A stretch of 64,000 nucleotides of DNA from Ricinus communis. Lineage: Eukaryota; Streptophyta; Magnoliopsida; Malpighiales; Euphorbiaceae. Positions 1 to 9,680 of the stretch are shown here, piece after piece (the stretch's first letter is position 1; every line of letters starts with the position of its first letter). The notes under the pieces are model-generated. The model did not search any database and was not told where the DNA came from. It saw only the letters and a program-made list of their open reading frames with translations. A program made the position numbers and the translations under genes. The stretch spans positions 12,648,001 to 12,712,000 of the forward strand of contig NC_063257.1 in NCBI RefSeq assembly GCF_019578655.1. The letters run 5' to 3'.

Positions 1-98
1 GTCATTCTTGCTACCATGCTGTAGCTTGTTGAGTTCTGCTGCTGGAGATTGGTCCAGGCTGGTGTGCCCACGTGTTGCAAGCAGGTGGCTGCCGCCAT
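1..98 (-). CDS. N-terminus of an unidentified protein (partial, runs off the window)
   Basis: Reading the minus strand from an ATG at 98-96, an open frame of 32 codons runs to the window edge. It starts MAAATCLQHVGTPAW and continues with N, Q, S and T residues and no acidic residue. This composition resembles a plastid or mitochondrial targeting peptide. The ATG follows a purine-rich leader (GAGAAAAAGAAAAAGAAAA), which is common in plant 5' UTRs. The rest of the gene lies left of the window, so its function cannot be told. A short + strand frame at about 120-178 (MGVEEGGHEKKARRS) overlaps the presumed leader and is less convincing. Confidence 0.45.
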   Translation of the reverse strand, partial: MAAATCLQHVGTPAWTNLQQQNSTSYSMVARM

Positions 99-555
99 TT
101 TTCTTTTTCTTTTTCTCAATGGGTGTTGAAGAAGGTGGTCATGAGAAGAAGGCTAGGAGGAGTCGGGCCAAGAAGTAGTGTCTGTGTGTGGGTTTGAGTT
201 GGATGGTCGAGAAACAAGATAAGAAAGTTTTTAACACAAGTCATTGCTAAGAGAGCGTGTCAGAAATGGACAAAGAAACATAAATGAATGCAGGATTTGC
301 TAAAATTGATTGTTTAGTTAGTTAATTAATTAGATTAATTTAGTTTATTTATTTATTAATTTTATTAAAAATAAAAATATTAATAATTTCTTAAATATAA
401 ATTTAATTCTAGCAATCAGCTCTATTAGAATTTCAACATTACATAAATTTTATAAATAATAACAATTACGATAAAAATAACAAAAATATGTTTTTATTAA
501 TCCTTTTCTTTTCTTCAAACTAACTTGCCTCTTTTAATAAAAATTAGCAATATGT
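99..555. other. Upstream region of the partial minus-strand gene; no other gene seen
   Basis: Bases 99-300 are moderately GC-rich and would be the leader and promoter of the minus-strand gene. From about 300 on, the sequence turns strongly AT-rich. No coding signal is seen. Confidence 0.4.
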
Positions 556-1130
556 TTGTGCTAATGCATAATTATTAATAAGTTTATGATATAGATTTTT
601 AATTTAAAACATCTTATTTTAATAAAAAATTATTACATTTTAAAAAATAATTTTATTTTAATAGCACTTAATATTATCATTATATTTATATAGCTTTCAA
701 ATTTTATATTTATAAAAAATAATTAGAAAATTTATAATAGATATATAATAAATTAGTGTCATTATGTAATCATTCATTTTTTTATTATATTTAGTTACCA
801 TTTTATTTTAATAAATATTTAGTAATATCATTTTATTTATTTGTGCTAATACATAATTATTAATAATCTTATGATTTACATTTTTAGTTTAAAATATCTT
901 ATTTTAATTATAAATATGTTATATCATAAGAAAATTATTATATATCTATTGTTTTACTTTAATAAGTACTCAATATTATAATTTTACATTAATAAATTTA
1001 AAATTTAACGGCTATAAAAAATAATATAAAATAAATATATAGTAAATTAGTGGCATTATATAATATTAATTTTTTATTATATTTAGCTATCATTTTATTT
1101 TAATAAAAACTTAATTATACCATTTTATTT
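556..1130. repeat. AT-rich tandem duplication, period about 285 bp
   Basis: A segment beginning TTGTGCTAAT at 556 is repeated in the same orientation beginning at 841. The copies share blocks such as CATAATTATTAATAA, ATCTTATTTTAAT, AATTAGTG(T/G)CATTAT and TTTTTTATTATATTTAG(T/C)TA in the same order. Spacing is about 285 bp. The copies are diverged by substitutions and small indels, so the duplication is old. Confidence 0.7.
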
Positions 1131-2690
1131 GATTAATATTTAATGTTATAATAAAGTATTATATAACCATATTAAAATCACATATATTTTCTTATTAAAA
1201 TTCTACATAATGTGACTTTATAAAATGTTACCAAATGGAGTCTCATGGAAAAATTTAGCCTACCTTTTATATATATAAAAGGTGGGCTAAATTTTTCTAT
1301 ATATATATAGACTGTTAGATTTCATCTTTCTGTTTTCATTTTAATTATATTTTCATCCTTTTAATTTAAAAAATAAATAAAAATATTTTTAAGCGCCACA
1401 AGCAATGTATATCATCTAAAATAATAAATTATTAACTCTTCATTAAGTTTTAACAATAATTTTAAAGTAATTGACATGATTTAAATAAAAAAAATTAAAA
1501 TATTTATAGTGATTTGGATAATTTTTTAACACTTTAAAAAATTTTAAAAAGTAAATTATCAAGCTTTCATTTAATTATACTTATTTTAAATGGTGATAAT
1601 AACTTAAATACATTTTAGATATCTTAACCTAAATATAATAGTAGATATAAGAGATTTAATTTTATAATTTCTTAAAGTAACAAAAGAAAAAAATAGTTCA
1701 TACTAGAAAGTGTTTGCTAAATATAATTATTGTATATTATATAATATTTCAATATATTAATATGCTTTTATAATATATGTGAATCTTGATTTTTTTTTAA
1801 AATATATTAAATTTAGTTATTGATAGCTATACGAATAATTAATATAAATTTTATAAATTATAAATTTAAAGATGAATTTAGTATAGAAAAAAGGATTTTT
1901 GTCATTATCTTTAACACTAAAAATATTATGACGATAAATATAAATATAAATATATATTATTTTATTTTTAAATTATTAACGAGTCAAATAATTAATATTC
2001 ATGTGCAAACATACATGAGTAAAAAAAATAATTAATGTAAAAGTGCATGGATGAATTATTTATGGCAAAATTTATTATTAAGCCCTTGAATATTTACGTT
2101 TTATTCTATTGAGTCCTTGTATTTTATTTTTGATTTTATTAAGAACTTCTTATACATAGTTTATGAAACTTTTGTTTGTTCTCTTAAACCCTCGTTTTTT
2201 TTATTTGATTGAGGACTATTAAATTTTAAATAAAAACAAAGATGAAAATATAAAAACTTAATAAAATTAAATTAAAAATTTTAATAGTTTAAAAATGTGT
2301 TTTGAAATTTTTATTATAAATTTTTTTGTTTGCCCTTAATTCCAACTTTAAATCTAATAGTAACAAAAACAATTCTAGTATTGAGTGTGCTTCTCTTTAT
2401 GGGGAAATTATTATCTATGCTTGGTGTAAAATGACAAGTATTATGAGCGTTCAATACTTTGACAGTGGATGATTTATACATATTCTATTATTTAAAACTA
2501 ATGAATATATGTCAATCATCTATCGGTTTGGTATATAGATGAGAATATACACCGAATCTAAAAAAAATTTTTCCTTCATAATAACTAATTTTGTTGAAGT
2601 TGAAGAAGTATAATAGCATCTAATTCTATCATAATTTATTATACTTTTTATAAAAATTCTACTCATAAAAAAGAAGAGAACAAAAAAAGA
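1131..2690. other. AT-rich intergenic DNA, no gene
   Basis: Very AT-rich sequence with homopolymer runs. The only reading frames are low-complexity I/N/F/Y-rich chance frames (for example 1820-2035). The one structured item is the palindrome at 1248-1297. Confidence 0.6.
1248..1297. repeat. 50-bp near-perfect palindrome
   Basis: Arms GAAAAATTTAGCC (1248-1260) and GGCTAAATTTTTC (1285-1297) are exact reverse complements. The 24 bases between them continue the symmetry, centred on TTTTATATATATAAAA, with one T:G pair. The whole unit could form a long hairpin, followed by a TA-rich run. It could be a tiny MITE remnant or a cruciform-prone site. Nothing shows that it is transcribed. Confidence 0.8.
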
Positions 2691-2990
2691 GCGTGTCAGG
2701 AGACAACAAGCAAGGAAGGGTGCATGGCCAAGCTCCGATCATCTGAGAATCCGCACCCAACCGGGAGGGCGGCCATTTCGCAGTTGAGATCCTTGCCAAC
2801 ATAATAGAAATTTAAATAATTCATAATTCAGACAGTATCATTAATATAAGGGAAAAAAATCGTGTAATTAAACCTCACTAAATAACTCAGGTAAGGGCCG
2901 AAATGTATGATAGGATAAACCAACAGAAAACCAAAACCAAGTAAAATTCAAAAACCGAACATAAATAGGACTTTCCTAAATTTCCCCTCC

Positions 2991-2998
2991 TATAAATA
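2991..2998 (+). promoter_or_regulatory. Candidate TATA box for the kinase copy
   Basis: TATAAATA lies in a stretch that is more GC-rich than its surroundings. It is followed by a pyrimidine-rich leader (CTCTCTTCTCGCTCC and similar), as in many plant core promoters. The leader runs to 3136, where the MULE begins, and resumes after 8558 ahead of the kinase ATG at 8716. The promoter role is inferred from sequence type and position only. Confidence 0.4.
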
Positions 2999-3124
2999 CA
3001 CCCTCTCTTCTCGCTCCACTTCTCACTTCTCTTTCTCCTTTGATTGCTGACAGAGAGAGTATTGATATCGCTGGAGATTCTGATCTTTGCTGCTTTCCAT
3101 AGTCAAGACCCAATGATTTTTTAA

Positions 3125-3136
3125 TGTCTTTTTGTG
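3125..3136. repeat. Left target-site duplication of the MULE
   Basis: TGTCTTTTTGTG occurs immediately left of the left inverted repeat and again at 8559-8570 directly right of the right inverted repeat. MULEs usually duplicate about 9 bp (8-11). The exact boundary is ambiguous by one or two bases, so the true duplication may be 8, 10 or 12 bp. Confidence 0.85.
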
Positions 3137-3366
3137 GGTTAAATGCCCCGGTAGTACCAAATTTTAGCACTTATATCCAATTAGTACCAAACCTTCAATT
3201 TTTTTCTTTTTAGTACCTCTTTTATTATTTTTATTTCTTCTGTCAGTACCAATGAGGAATTCGGCAGTTATTTGCTGATGTGGCTGCCAGATTTATAAAG
3301 GACCATACACCACTTGCCACATCTGTTGCTGAGTCATTTACTTTATCAAAGTCAGCAATTAACAAA
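3137..3366 (+). repeat. MULE left terminal inverted repeat
   Basis: About 230 bp, inverted relative to 8329-8558. Matching blocks include AATTAGTAC, AAATAACTG, TTTATAAAGGACCA, GCCACATCTGTTGCT, AGTCATTTACTTTATC and GCAATTAACAAA. The arms have diverged by scattered substitutions and small indels. Confidence 0.9.
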
Positions 3367-3529
3367 ATCTCAACCCCAAATAAATAACTCTAAATCAGAA
3401 AAATTTCCAATTTTGAAACCTAGTTTTAGTATTTGGATCGATTTACTTTCTCTAATAATCGATTTTGAAGCTTCCTTATTCTTTATCTTGTCGAATAAAT
3501 AGAGCAAGAAACAACTAAAAGTGTGTTTA

Positions 3530-3940
3530 GTGTTGGAGCTGAGCCACTGATCTATATGTGCATGTGGAATAGCAAGTGAAGCTTTGCCAAAAATAATTGA
3601 AAGTGAAGCTTCATCTCTCGAACTGAAAGGAAACCCGGGTGCAAGTTTTGGGGATGCTCTCTTATAGTAAGTTTTGGGGATGCTCTCTTAGTTTACATTG
3701 ATATGTTTTTAGTTGTAGTGAAGGTTTCTTCTTGTACAGGTTCTTCATCTGTCATTTTATTAAGTTAAGAATGAACAATGGTGAATCTGACCTTACAACT
3801 GAGCTGCTGAATGAGTACAAGAATGGATTAGTTTGCTAAATTCAAAGCTGCAGAAAATGAAAGAAGCAAAAAGGAGCATGAAGCGCAGAAGGGACCTGTC
3901 TAAGCTTGGTTATTATGCTGTGGCTGGGATTGTTATTTAG
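3530..3940 (+). pseudogene. Degenerate GRF-type zinc-finger accessory gene of the MULE
   Basis: Around 3620-3650 the + strand reads RTERNPGCKFWGC, which resembles the core of GRF-type zinc fingers (NPGR.F.GC). Further on, at about 3780-3830, it reads NNGESDLTTELLNEYKNG. A charged, coiled-coil-like tail (KLQKMKEAKRSMKRRRDL) follows, then YYAVAGIVI and a stop at 3938-3940. This order, a GRF finger then a basic coiled coil then a short hydrophobic end, matches small GRF proteins common in plant genomes. Stops and frame changes separate the blocks. A 27-bp tandem duplication (TAAGTTTTGGGGATGCTCTC twice, about 3639-3690) disrupts the finger. The link to MULE biology is inferred from position inside the element. 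Confidence 0.5.
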
Positions 3941-4418
3941 AAGATGTACTTTTATTAAGATGTACTTTGGATACAGTAGTATTTACAACTACTATTACTT
4001 ATGTATTTTAATGATGAATGAATGAATTGATAAATGAGTATTTGGTTTTTACAGTAGTTGATGATGAATGAATGAAATGATAAACATAATAGTTTTTACT
4101 TACTACTGCTTCATTTGATTGTTACTGTTATGATAAATATACACAGCAAATTGTCATATAGAGCAAGTCTCGAAACAGACAAATTGAGTGACAATTTAAT
4201 AAATAAGTGAGGCTGTTAATTACTTTAAATACTCAAATCTTTGAACAAAAAGTGAATGGATGTGAAAATTCTGTCCACATGAACCCTACACCCAAGACTG
4301 TCAAAAGCCATTACAAAAAAATCTGTCAAATGACCACATGTTAGGTCCACACATATATTATCAACACAACAACTAAAACAAACATTATTATTTAGGGTTT
4401 CAAAAACATAAAATAATT

Positions 4419-7400
4419 TTAATTCTTTCCAATTCTAATTCCTTTGTTCTTTGCATTTCCTAGAGGCATCTGAGCTCTCTTCTTTGTTGAAACACTTCCA
4501 TCAATCTTCTGTTTTCCTTTGTCTTGAAGCTTTGTTATTGTGCTAACTCCTTCAGCCCCAACATCTTTGCTCAATAACCTTAGGGGTTTGAAAGTCTTTT
4601 TTTCCTTAGCTTCAATTGCTGGCTTTTTTGCACTTCCTCCTTTCCGTGTTTGTTAAAGTCTTCCAATGCCCATATCTGGTAGTAGCTCACTCAACAAATC
4701 ATTAATGCTCTTAGTCTTCTTGGTGGTAGCTTTTGAAGGTGATGTGGTAGAGTTAAATGTGATTTCTACTGTGAAGCATAATCACCACAATCAACTAAAT
4801 GAGTTGGTATGCCAAGCTAAACTGCAGGTTTTTGTGCTTGTTTTGCTGATGGTGTTACATTGAATAACTGTACAATAAAGTCTTAAGTTAGCATACTACT
4901 AGTTGACATTACTCAGTAAATATTATAGATGACAGATTACTTACCTGTGACAATGGTATTAGTGGTGACAAATTATCAAATATTGAAGTTGTCCCTAAAG
5001 GAGTTGTCCCTAAAGGAGTTGTGCCTATAGGAGCTCCATGGTCATCTTCATGATCAGGTTGGTCAATATCAAACACATTTGAAGCTCTGTGATCATCTTT
5101 ATGTGTTTCAAACACATTATGTGCACTATTTTCACCATTTGATTCCTTTTTCTTTTGTTTTTTTTTTGTCTTCCTCATCACCTAGTATAAAAACTCCTTA
5201 TTAGTTCATATATGTCATTGTAGGCAGAAGTAAATCAGAGGAATGGCATACTTATAGGCATTTTTTTCCTCCTCTGTTGTTGCCTTGTAGAGGCACCAAC
5301 ACCGTGATACCTCTTGTTGTGGCCCTTAACACCACAAATTGTGCATGTCATCACAAAGCCCTTCTTGGTGACCTTGCCATTTTTAATTAGAGCCTCCATC
5401 TCATCTTCCTCTAACCTTTTCTTTCTAGCAAGTCTGCCTTTTCTAGGTTTGACTGGCTGGGAGTAAGACTGGTGGGGCAGTTGCCTTGGGCCAAAATTCT
5501 TTACTAGTAGTTGGGTTAAGCAAATGGCTATAGCATTTTATGTATGTTTCAACCTTGTAGTAGTCATGTATATAAAATTCAAGGTTTTCATTGTTATACC
5601 AAATTGCATATACAACATGACAATAAGGTATTCCAGTTAGATTCTACCTCCTACATGTGCATGTCATTTCTTGTTTGTCAACTACAAATTGTCCCCCTAG
5701 GCCAACCACTTGAAACCTCTCACCTCCAGACCACTTTGTTGTAAACATCCAGTAAAATTCTTTGGACTTTTCTAGTTTTTTCAAGATCTTAGGGCAGTAA
5801 GCAAATGCCACTCTTTTCATAGCATCTATGTTCTTATGTATCCTCTTCATTAATTTTGTTCTTATAACCTCATTCATAGCTATCACACCCTTGGTTATAG
5901 TATCTAAGATAAAATTGTTAAAACACTCGCATAAGTTGTTTAACAACATGTCACACTTAGCATCATCCTAAAATGAGATCTAGACCAGTGATGAGGGGGG
6001 ATGTTATTCATGTAGTTATGTCCTTGATGTGATGCTGATAAAAATTTCTTCATTATCCTTTGAAATATCTGGACATAACTTGCCCTAGCAGCACCCTACA
6101 AGTTCTTTTAACCTTAGACTATTAAATTTTTTTAAAAAATTATTATGCACATGTCCAACACAAAACCTATATACAGAATTAGGGAATAGTCCTTTAATGG
6201 CAGGAATAAGACCCTATTCCAAAATAACAACACACAATTAATACCATTTTGACAATCAGTCATGAAAATATATGAAGGAATAAAAAAGGAAATTGTGAAG
6301 AGTATTTACCTTCTACCTGTCAGTCATAAACACCCAATGATAATTGTTTATTATCCCCAAATCTTTAGCTAGTAGCTCCAAAAACCATTTCAAGTATTGC
6401 TTGTTTTCTTTTTGCACAACACACCATGCCACTAGATAGATGTAGTCATTTGCATCTAAAGCAACAGTTGTGAGAAGCTATCCTACAAATACTCCTTTCA
6501 GCCCACACCATCCAAATATATAAAAGGCCTGCAAAACTTAAATCCTTCCCTCAATGCAGCAAAGCACAGATATATACTGTTAAAAACACCTTCATTCAAA
6601 TCAAAAACTATAGTGCTTCCTAAATTACTTCTCAACAGTTCTAGCTTGTAATCATGAAGTCTAGAAAGTTGTTTTGTCTCATCACCATTGATAAATCTTA
6701 AAGCAGTATTTCTTACTCTCCATGCTTTAAGTCTGGACACATCAACACCACAGTCTTCTTTCACAGCTTGTATGGTCCCTTGAATTGCCCAACTAGGATC
6801 AGCTCTGAACCTTTCAACATAATGTTGAGCTATCCATTTAGCATTAACATGCCTATTGTATGCCTCTCTTGAACAGTTGTGAGTGAAAGAAGCTGACTTG
6901 ATTTGCACTGTTTGTTTATCTGTGTTTATCAGGTAAGCCTAAATGAAGAACTGGCATCTTTTCTTGTATTTAGCCTTACATTTTTGCCTTGTATTTGGAC
7001 CAAATATTACATGGTTTCTAGTTTTGATTGATGAACTCTTAACAACATCCTTGAATTGTTTGAAGGAATTAAATAGCATTCCAATCTTGAAGTTGGGATT
7101 TGTCATGTCAGTCTCCTCATTAAACACAGGCCACCTATGCTTCCTTGAATCTGCATCATTGTCTTCAGATAAGGAGCATGACAACAGCTCATCTGATGTA
7201 GCATATACTGTGGCATATGTTTCTTCAGACAACTCCTCAGCAGGTTGCCTAGCAGTTCTAGATCCAGATGGTCTGTCCCTCTTAAGCTCCTTATCAACAA
7301 ACTTATCAAACGTGACATCATCATCAACATCTTCATCCCTCAAGTCATAATCAGAGTCCACAAACTCACTGTCCTCTGAATCTGCATCACTATTCTCACT

Positions 7401-7837
7401 ATCCTTACAGCTGTCATTATCCATATTTTGTTCATTTTGTGCTTCCTCTCCTTCCATCTCAAACATATTTTTCATAGCCTCTTCACTAGCATGTGGTTCC
7501 TCAACTTCTTCCCCAGCTTCTTCTATTCTTTCAAACTTATCCCCACTAAATATATGCATCAATTTACAATCCTCCACAGACATTGCCATTTCTAAAGTAT
7601 CACTATCAGTTTCAAGGCTTCTCAATCCATCATTCATACTCTTTGTAGGATCCTTCCACATAATAATCTTTGTTTCAGGTTTTATTCCTAGCTCTCTAGC
7701 CATTGAATCTATTTCTATCCTAGACATCTTATCTAAACTACAAAAATCAATAGCTCCTATATCCCATAGCTTAGGGTGACCTCTACCATCAACTCCATAA
7801 TCATGCAAATACAAACTAAAGTACTCGAAATTAGGCA
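4419..7837 (-). pseudogene. MURA-type MULE transposase, broken by stops and a frameshift
   Basis: Minus-strand order: a PB1-like N-terminal domain (about 7830-7540), an acidic linker (7540-7170), a MuDR N-terminal zinc-binding-like region ending KKRCQFFI (about 7110-6942), then YVERFRADPSWAIQG and the start of the DDE domain (to 6498). Typical blocks of the central transposase domain continue to about 6310 (WFLELLAKDLGI). A SWIM zinc finger CTC...PYCH lies near 5650-5600. A CX2CX4H knuckle (CTICGVKGH) lies near 5345-5300. A PLGTT-repeat tail follows and the last frame stops at 4419-4421. Breaks: an in-frame TAG at 6939-6941, a one-base frameshift near 6495, a TAG near 6440 and a TAG inside the SWIM finger near 5640. 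The first visible exon begins after a TTTTGCAG acceptor at 7838. Introns in the 3' half are likely but not resolved. Confidence 0.85.
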
Positions 7838-8328
7838 CTGCAAAATACAATTACCCTAAATTAATTAAACAAACATTAATTACTTTAAAAAAAGCAGTAT
7901 TAATAAACATCATCAATATTCAACCAATAAAAAGGATTTAGAAAAAACCCTAGCCCTTTGTATTGTTAACTTCCAAAGAAATGCAGCATGCATTCAAAGA
8001 TGCAAATTTAAGTTAGATAGAACTTCACTTCTTTCAATAACCACACAATAACTACAGGCGCTTGTACTTACAATATACTGGTGGGTCTTCAGTTTTCTCC
8101 CTTACTCACCAGTCAAGTATCATTGCTCCCCAATCTCGCAATGTGCAGTTACAGTTCTATAAAGAAACTATAAAGCAGAAGGTCAGAGACTAGAGGTTCA
8201 GAGAGTGTTGACAATGGAGGTGGAAGTAGAACGGTTTACGTTGATTTGTGAGGTAAAGCGGTTACTGTTGGGTTGGCTTAGAGGAGGAAAATAATTTGTC
8301 TCAATTGTTTAGCTCAAGGTAAAGGTAA

Positions 8329-8558
8329 TTTGTTAATTGCTCACATGGATAAAGTAAATGACTTAGCAACAGATGTGGCAACTGGTGTGTGGTCCTTTAT
8401 AAATCCAGCAGCCATATCAGCAAATAACTGTCGGATTCCTTATTGGTACTGGCTGAAGAAACATAAATAATAGGAGGGTACCAAAAACAAACAAATTGAA
8501 GATTTAGTACTAATTGGATATAAGTGACTAAGGTTTGGTACCAGCGGGGTATTTAACC
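8329..8558 (-). repeat. MULE right terminal inverted repeat
   Basis: Inverted partner of 3137-3366, ending GGGGTATTTAACC. It begins TTTGTTAATTGC, the complement of the inner end of the left arm. Confidence 0.9.
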
Positions 8559-8570
8559 TGTCTTTTTGTG
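8559..8570. repeat. Right target-site duplication of the MULE
   Basis: TGTCTTTTTGTG, identical to 3125-3136. Confidence 0.85.
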
Positions 8571-8615
8571 TTGTCTAAGTTTTATTATCTCGACTATCTA
8601 ATGGGAGATTAGACA

Positions 8616-8621
<6 letters not shown>

Positions 8622-8651
<30 letters not shown>
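8622..8651. repeat. (TA)n microsatellite
   Basis: About 15 TA units in the presumed leader of the kinase copy, just downstream of the MULE. Confidence 0.95.
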
Positions 8652-8652
<1 letters not shown>

Positions 8653-8715
8653 TTTTAGCAGTATCAAGATTTTACCTTAGATTTTATTGCTTCGAGGGTT
8701 TTAACGATTCTGAGA

Positions 8716-9680
8716 ATGGAGAAATACGAGTTCATAGAAAAAGTTGGTCATGGTTCATATGGGAGTGTTTGGAAAGCGATCAATAATGTATCTAGGGAAA
8801 TGGTTCCCATCAAGATTCTAAAGAAGAATTATTCTTCGTGGGATGAGGGTCTTAACTTGCGTGAGGTAAAATCCTTGAGAAGAATGGCCAATCATCCCTA
8901 TATTGTTCAGCTCAAGGAACTAGCCCTAGAAAATAACGTACTCTACTTAGTTTTTGAGTGCATGGAATGCAGTCTTCTCCAGGTTATGAGAGCCCGTGGA
9001 GATCGGACTTTCTCTGAATCCAAAGTCAGGGACTGGTGTTTCCAAATCTTTCAAGGTGTTGCCGACATGCACAAGTCAAGATTGGTGATCTGGGTCTTGC
9101 TCGGGAGATCAATTCAAAACCACCTTACACTGACTATGTCGTGACGTGTTGCTATCGCGCGCCGGAGCTGCTGCTCCGTTCAAGCTTGTATGGTTCGAAG
9201 GTTGATATGTGGTCATTAGGTGTTGTTATGGCTGAGTTATTCACTTTTACTCCTCTTTTTTGTGGTAAAAGTGAAGCTGATCATATGTACAAGATTTGCA
9301 AGATAATTGGTAGTCCAACAAAGATGTCTTATCCTTATGGACTTGATCTTGCAAGGAATATCCACTATCAATTTCCAGAATCTGGCGGTATGCACCTGTC
9401 TCTACTCATGCCAACAGCAAGTAAAGATGCACTTAGTCTTTTCAAATCACTTTGTTCTTGGGATCCATGCAAGAGGCCTACTGCTGAAGAAGCACTTCAA
9501 CATCCATTCTTCCATAGTTGCTACTCTATTCCACCAGCTATTCCTTATGAAGCACCTGGAATCATTAGAAAGACTCCAGTCAGTTCCATCCGCCAGGAGA
9601 AAGAGCTCCTTAAAGCTTTAGCAAGCTATTATCTACAAGGCATAGAGATCGACTTGAATTATGTGCCTGCTAATATCTAA
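8716..9680 (+). pseudogene. Intronless MHK/CDKF-like protein kinase copy lacking the catalytic loop
   Basis: The first frame (from ATG 8716) gives the kinase N-lobe. It has the glycine loop GHGSYGSVW, VPIK with the ATP-binding lysine, NLREVKSLRRM (C-helix) and WCFQIFQGVADMH. Just after this it shifts frame at about 9078. The rest continues in another frame: KIGDLGLARE (DLG in place of DFG), an activation segment ending CCYRAPE, DMWSLG, and CSWDPCKRPTAEEALQHPFF, then a C-terminal tail to a stop at 9678-9680. The segment that should carry HRDLKPENLL is absent, so about 20 codons were deleted along with the frame. The pattern is closest to plant MHK / CDKF (MAK-like) kinases, whose genes normally have many introns. 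The lack of introns suggests a retroposed copy. It should be catalytically dead. Confidence 0.85.

Larger units (their letters stand above)
3137..8558 (-). mobile_element. Mutator-like DNA transposon (MULE), 5.4 kb, long terminal inverted repeats
   Basis: The element starts GGTTAAATGCCCC and ends with the near-complement GGGGTATTTAACC. Terminal inverted repeats of about 230 bp (3137-3366 and 8329-8558) flank it, and a 12-bp direct repeat lies outside. Inside, the minus strand carries a decayed MURA-type transposase (about 4419-7837). The plus strand carries a short remnant resembling a GRF zinc-finger protein (about 3530-3940). Long inverted repeats plus a Mutator-type transposase place it in the MULE group. 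The transposase is broken, so it cannot move by itself. It sits between a TATA-like promoter and a kinase reading frame. Confidence 0.9.

Noticed and set aside
6943..7350. 135-codon + strand frame
   Set aside because: Antisense shadow of the acidic linker of the MULE transposase.
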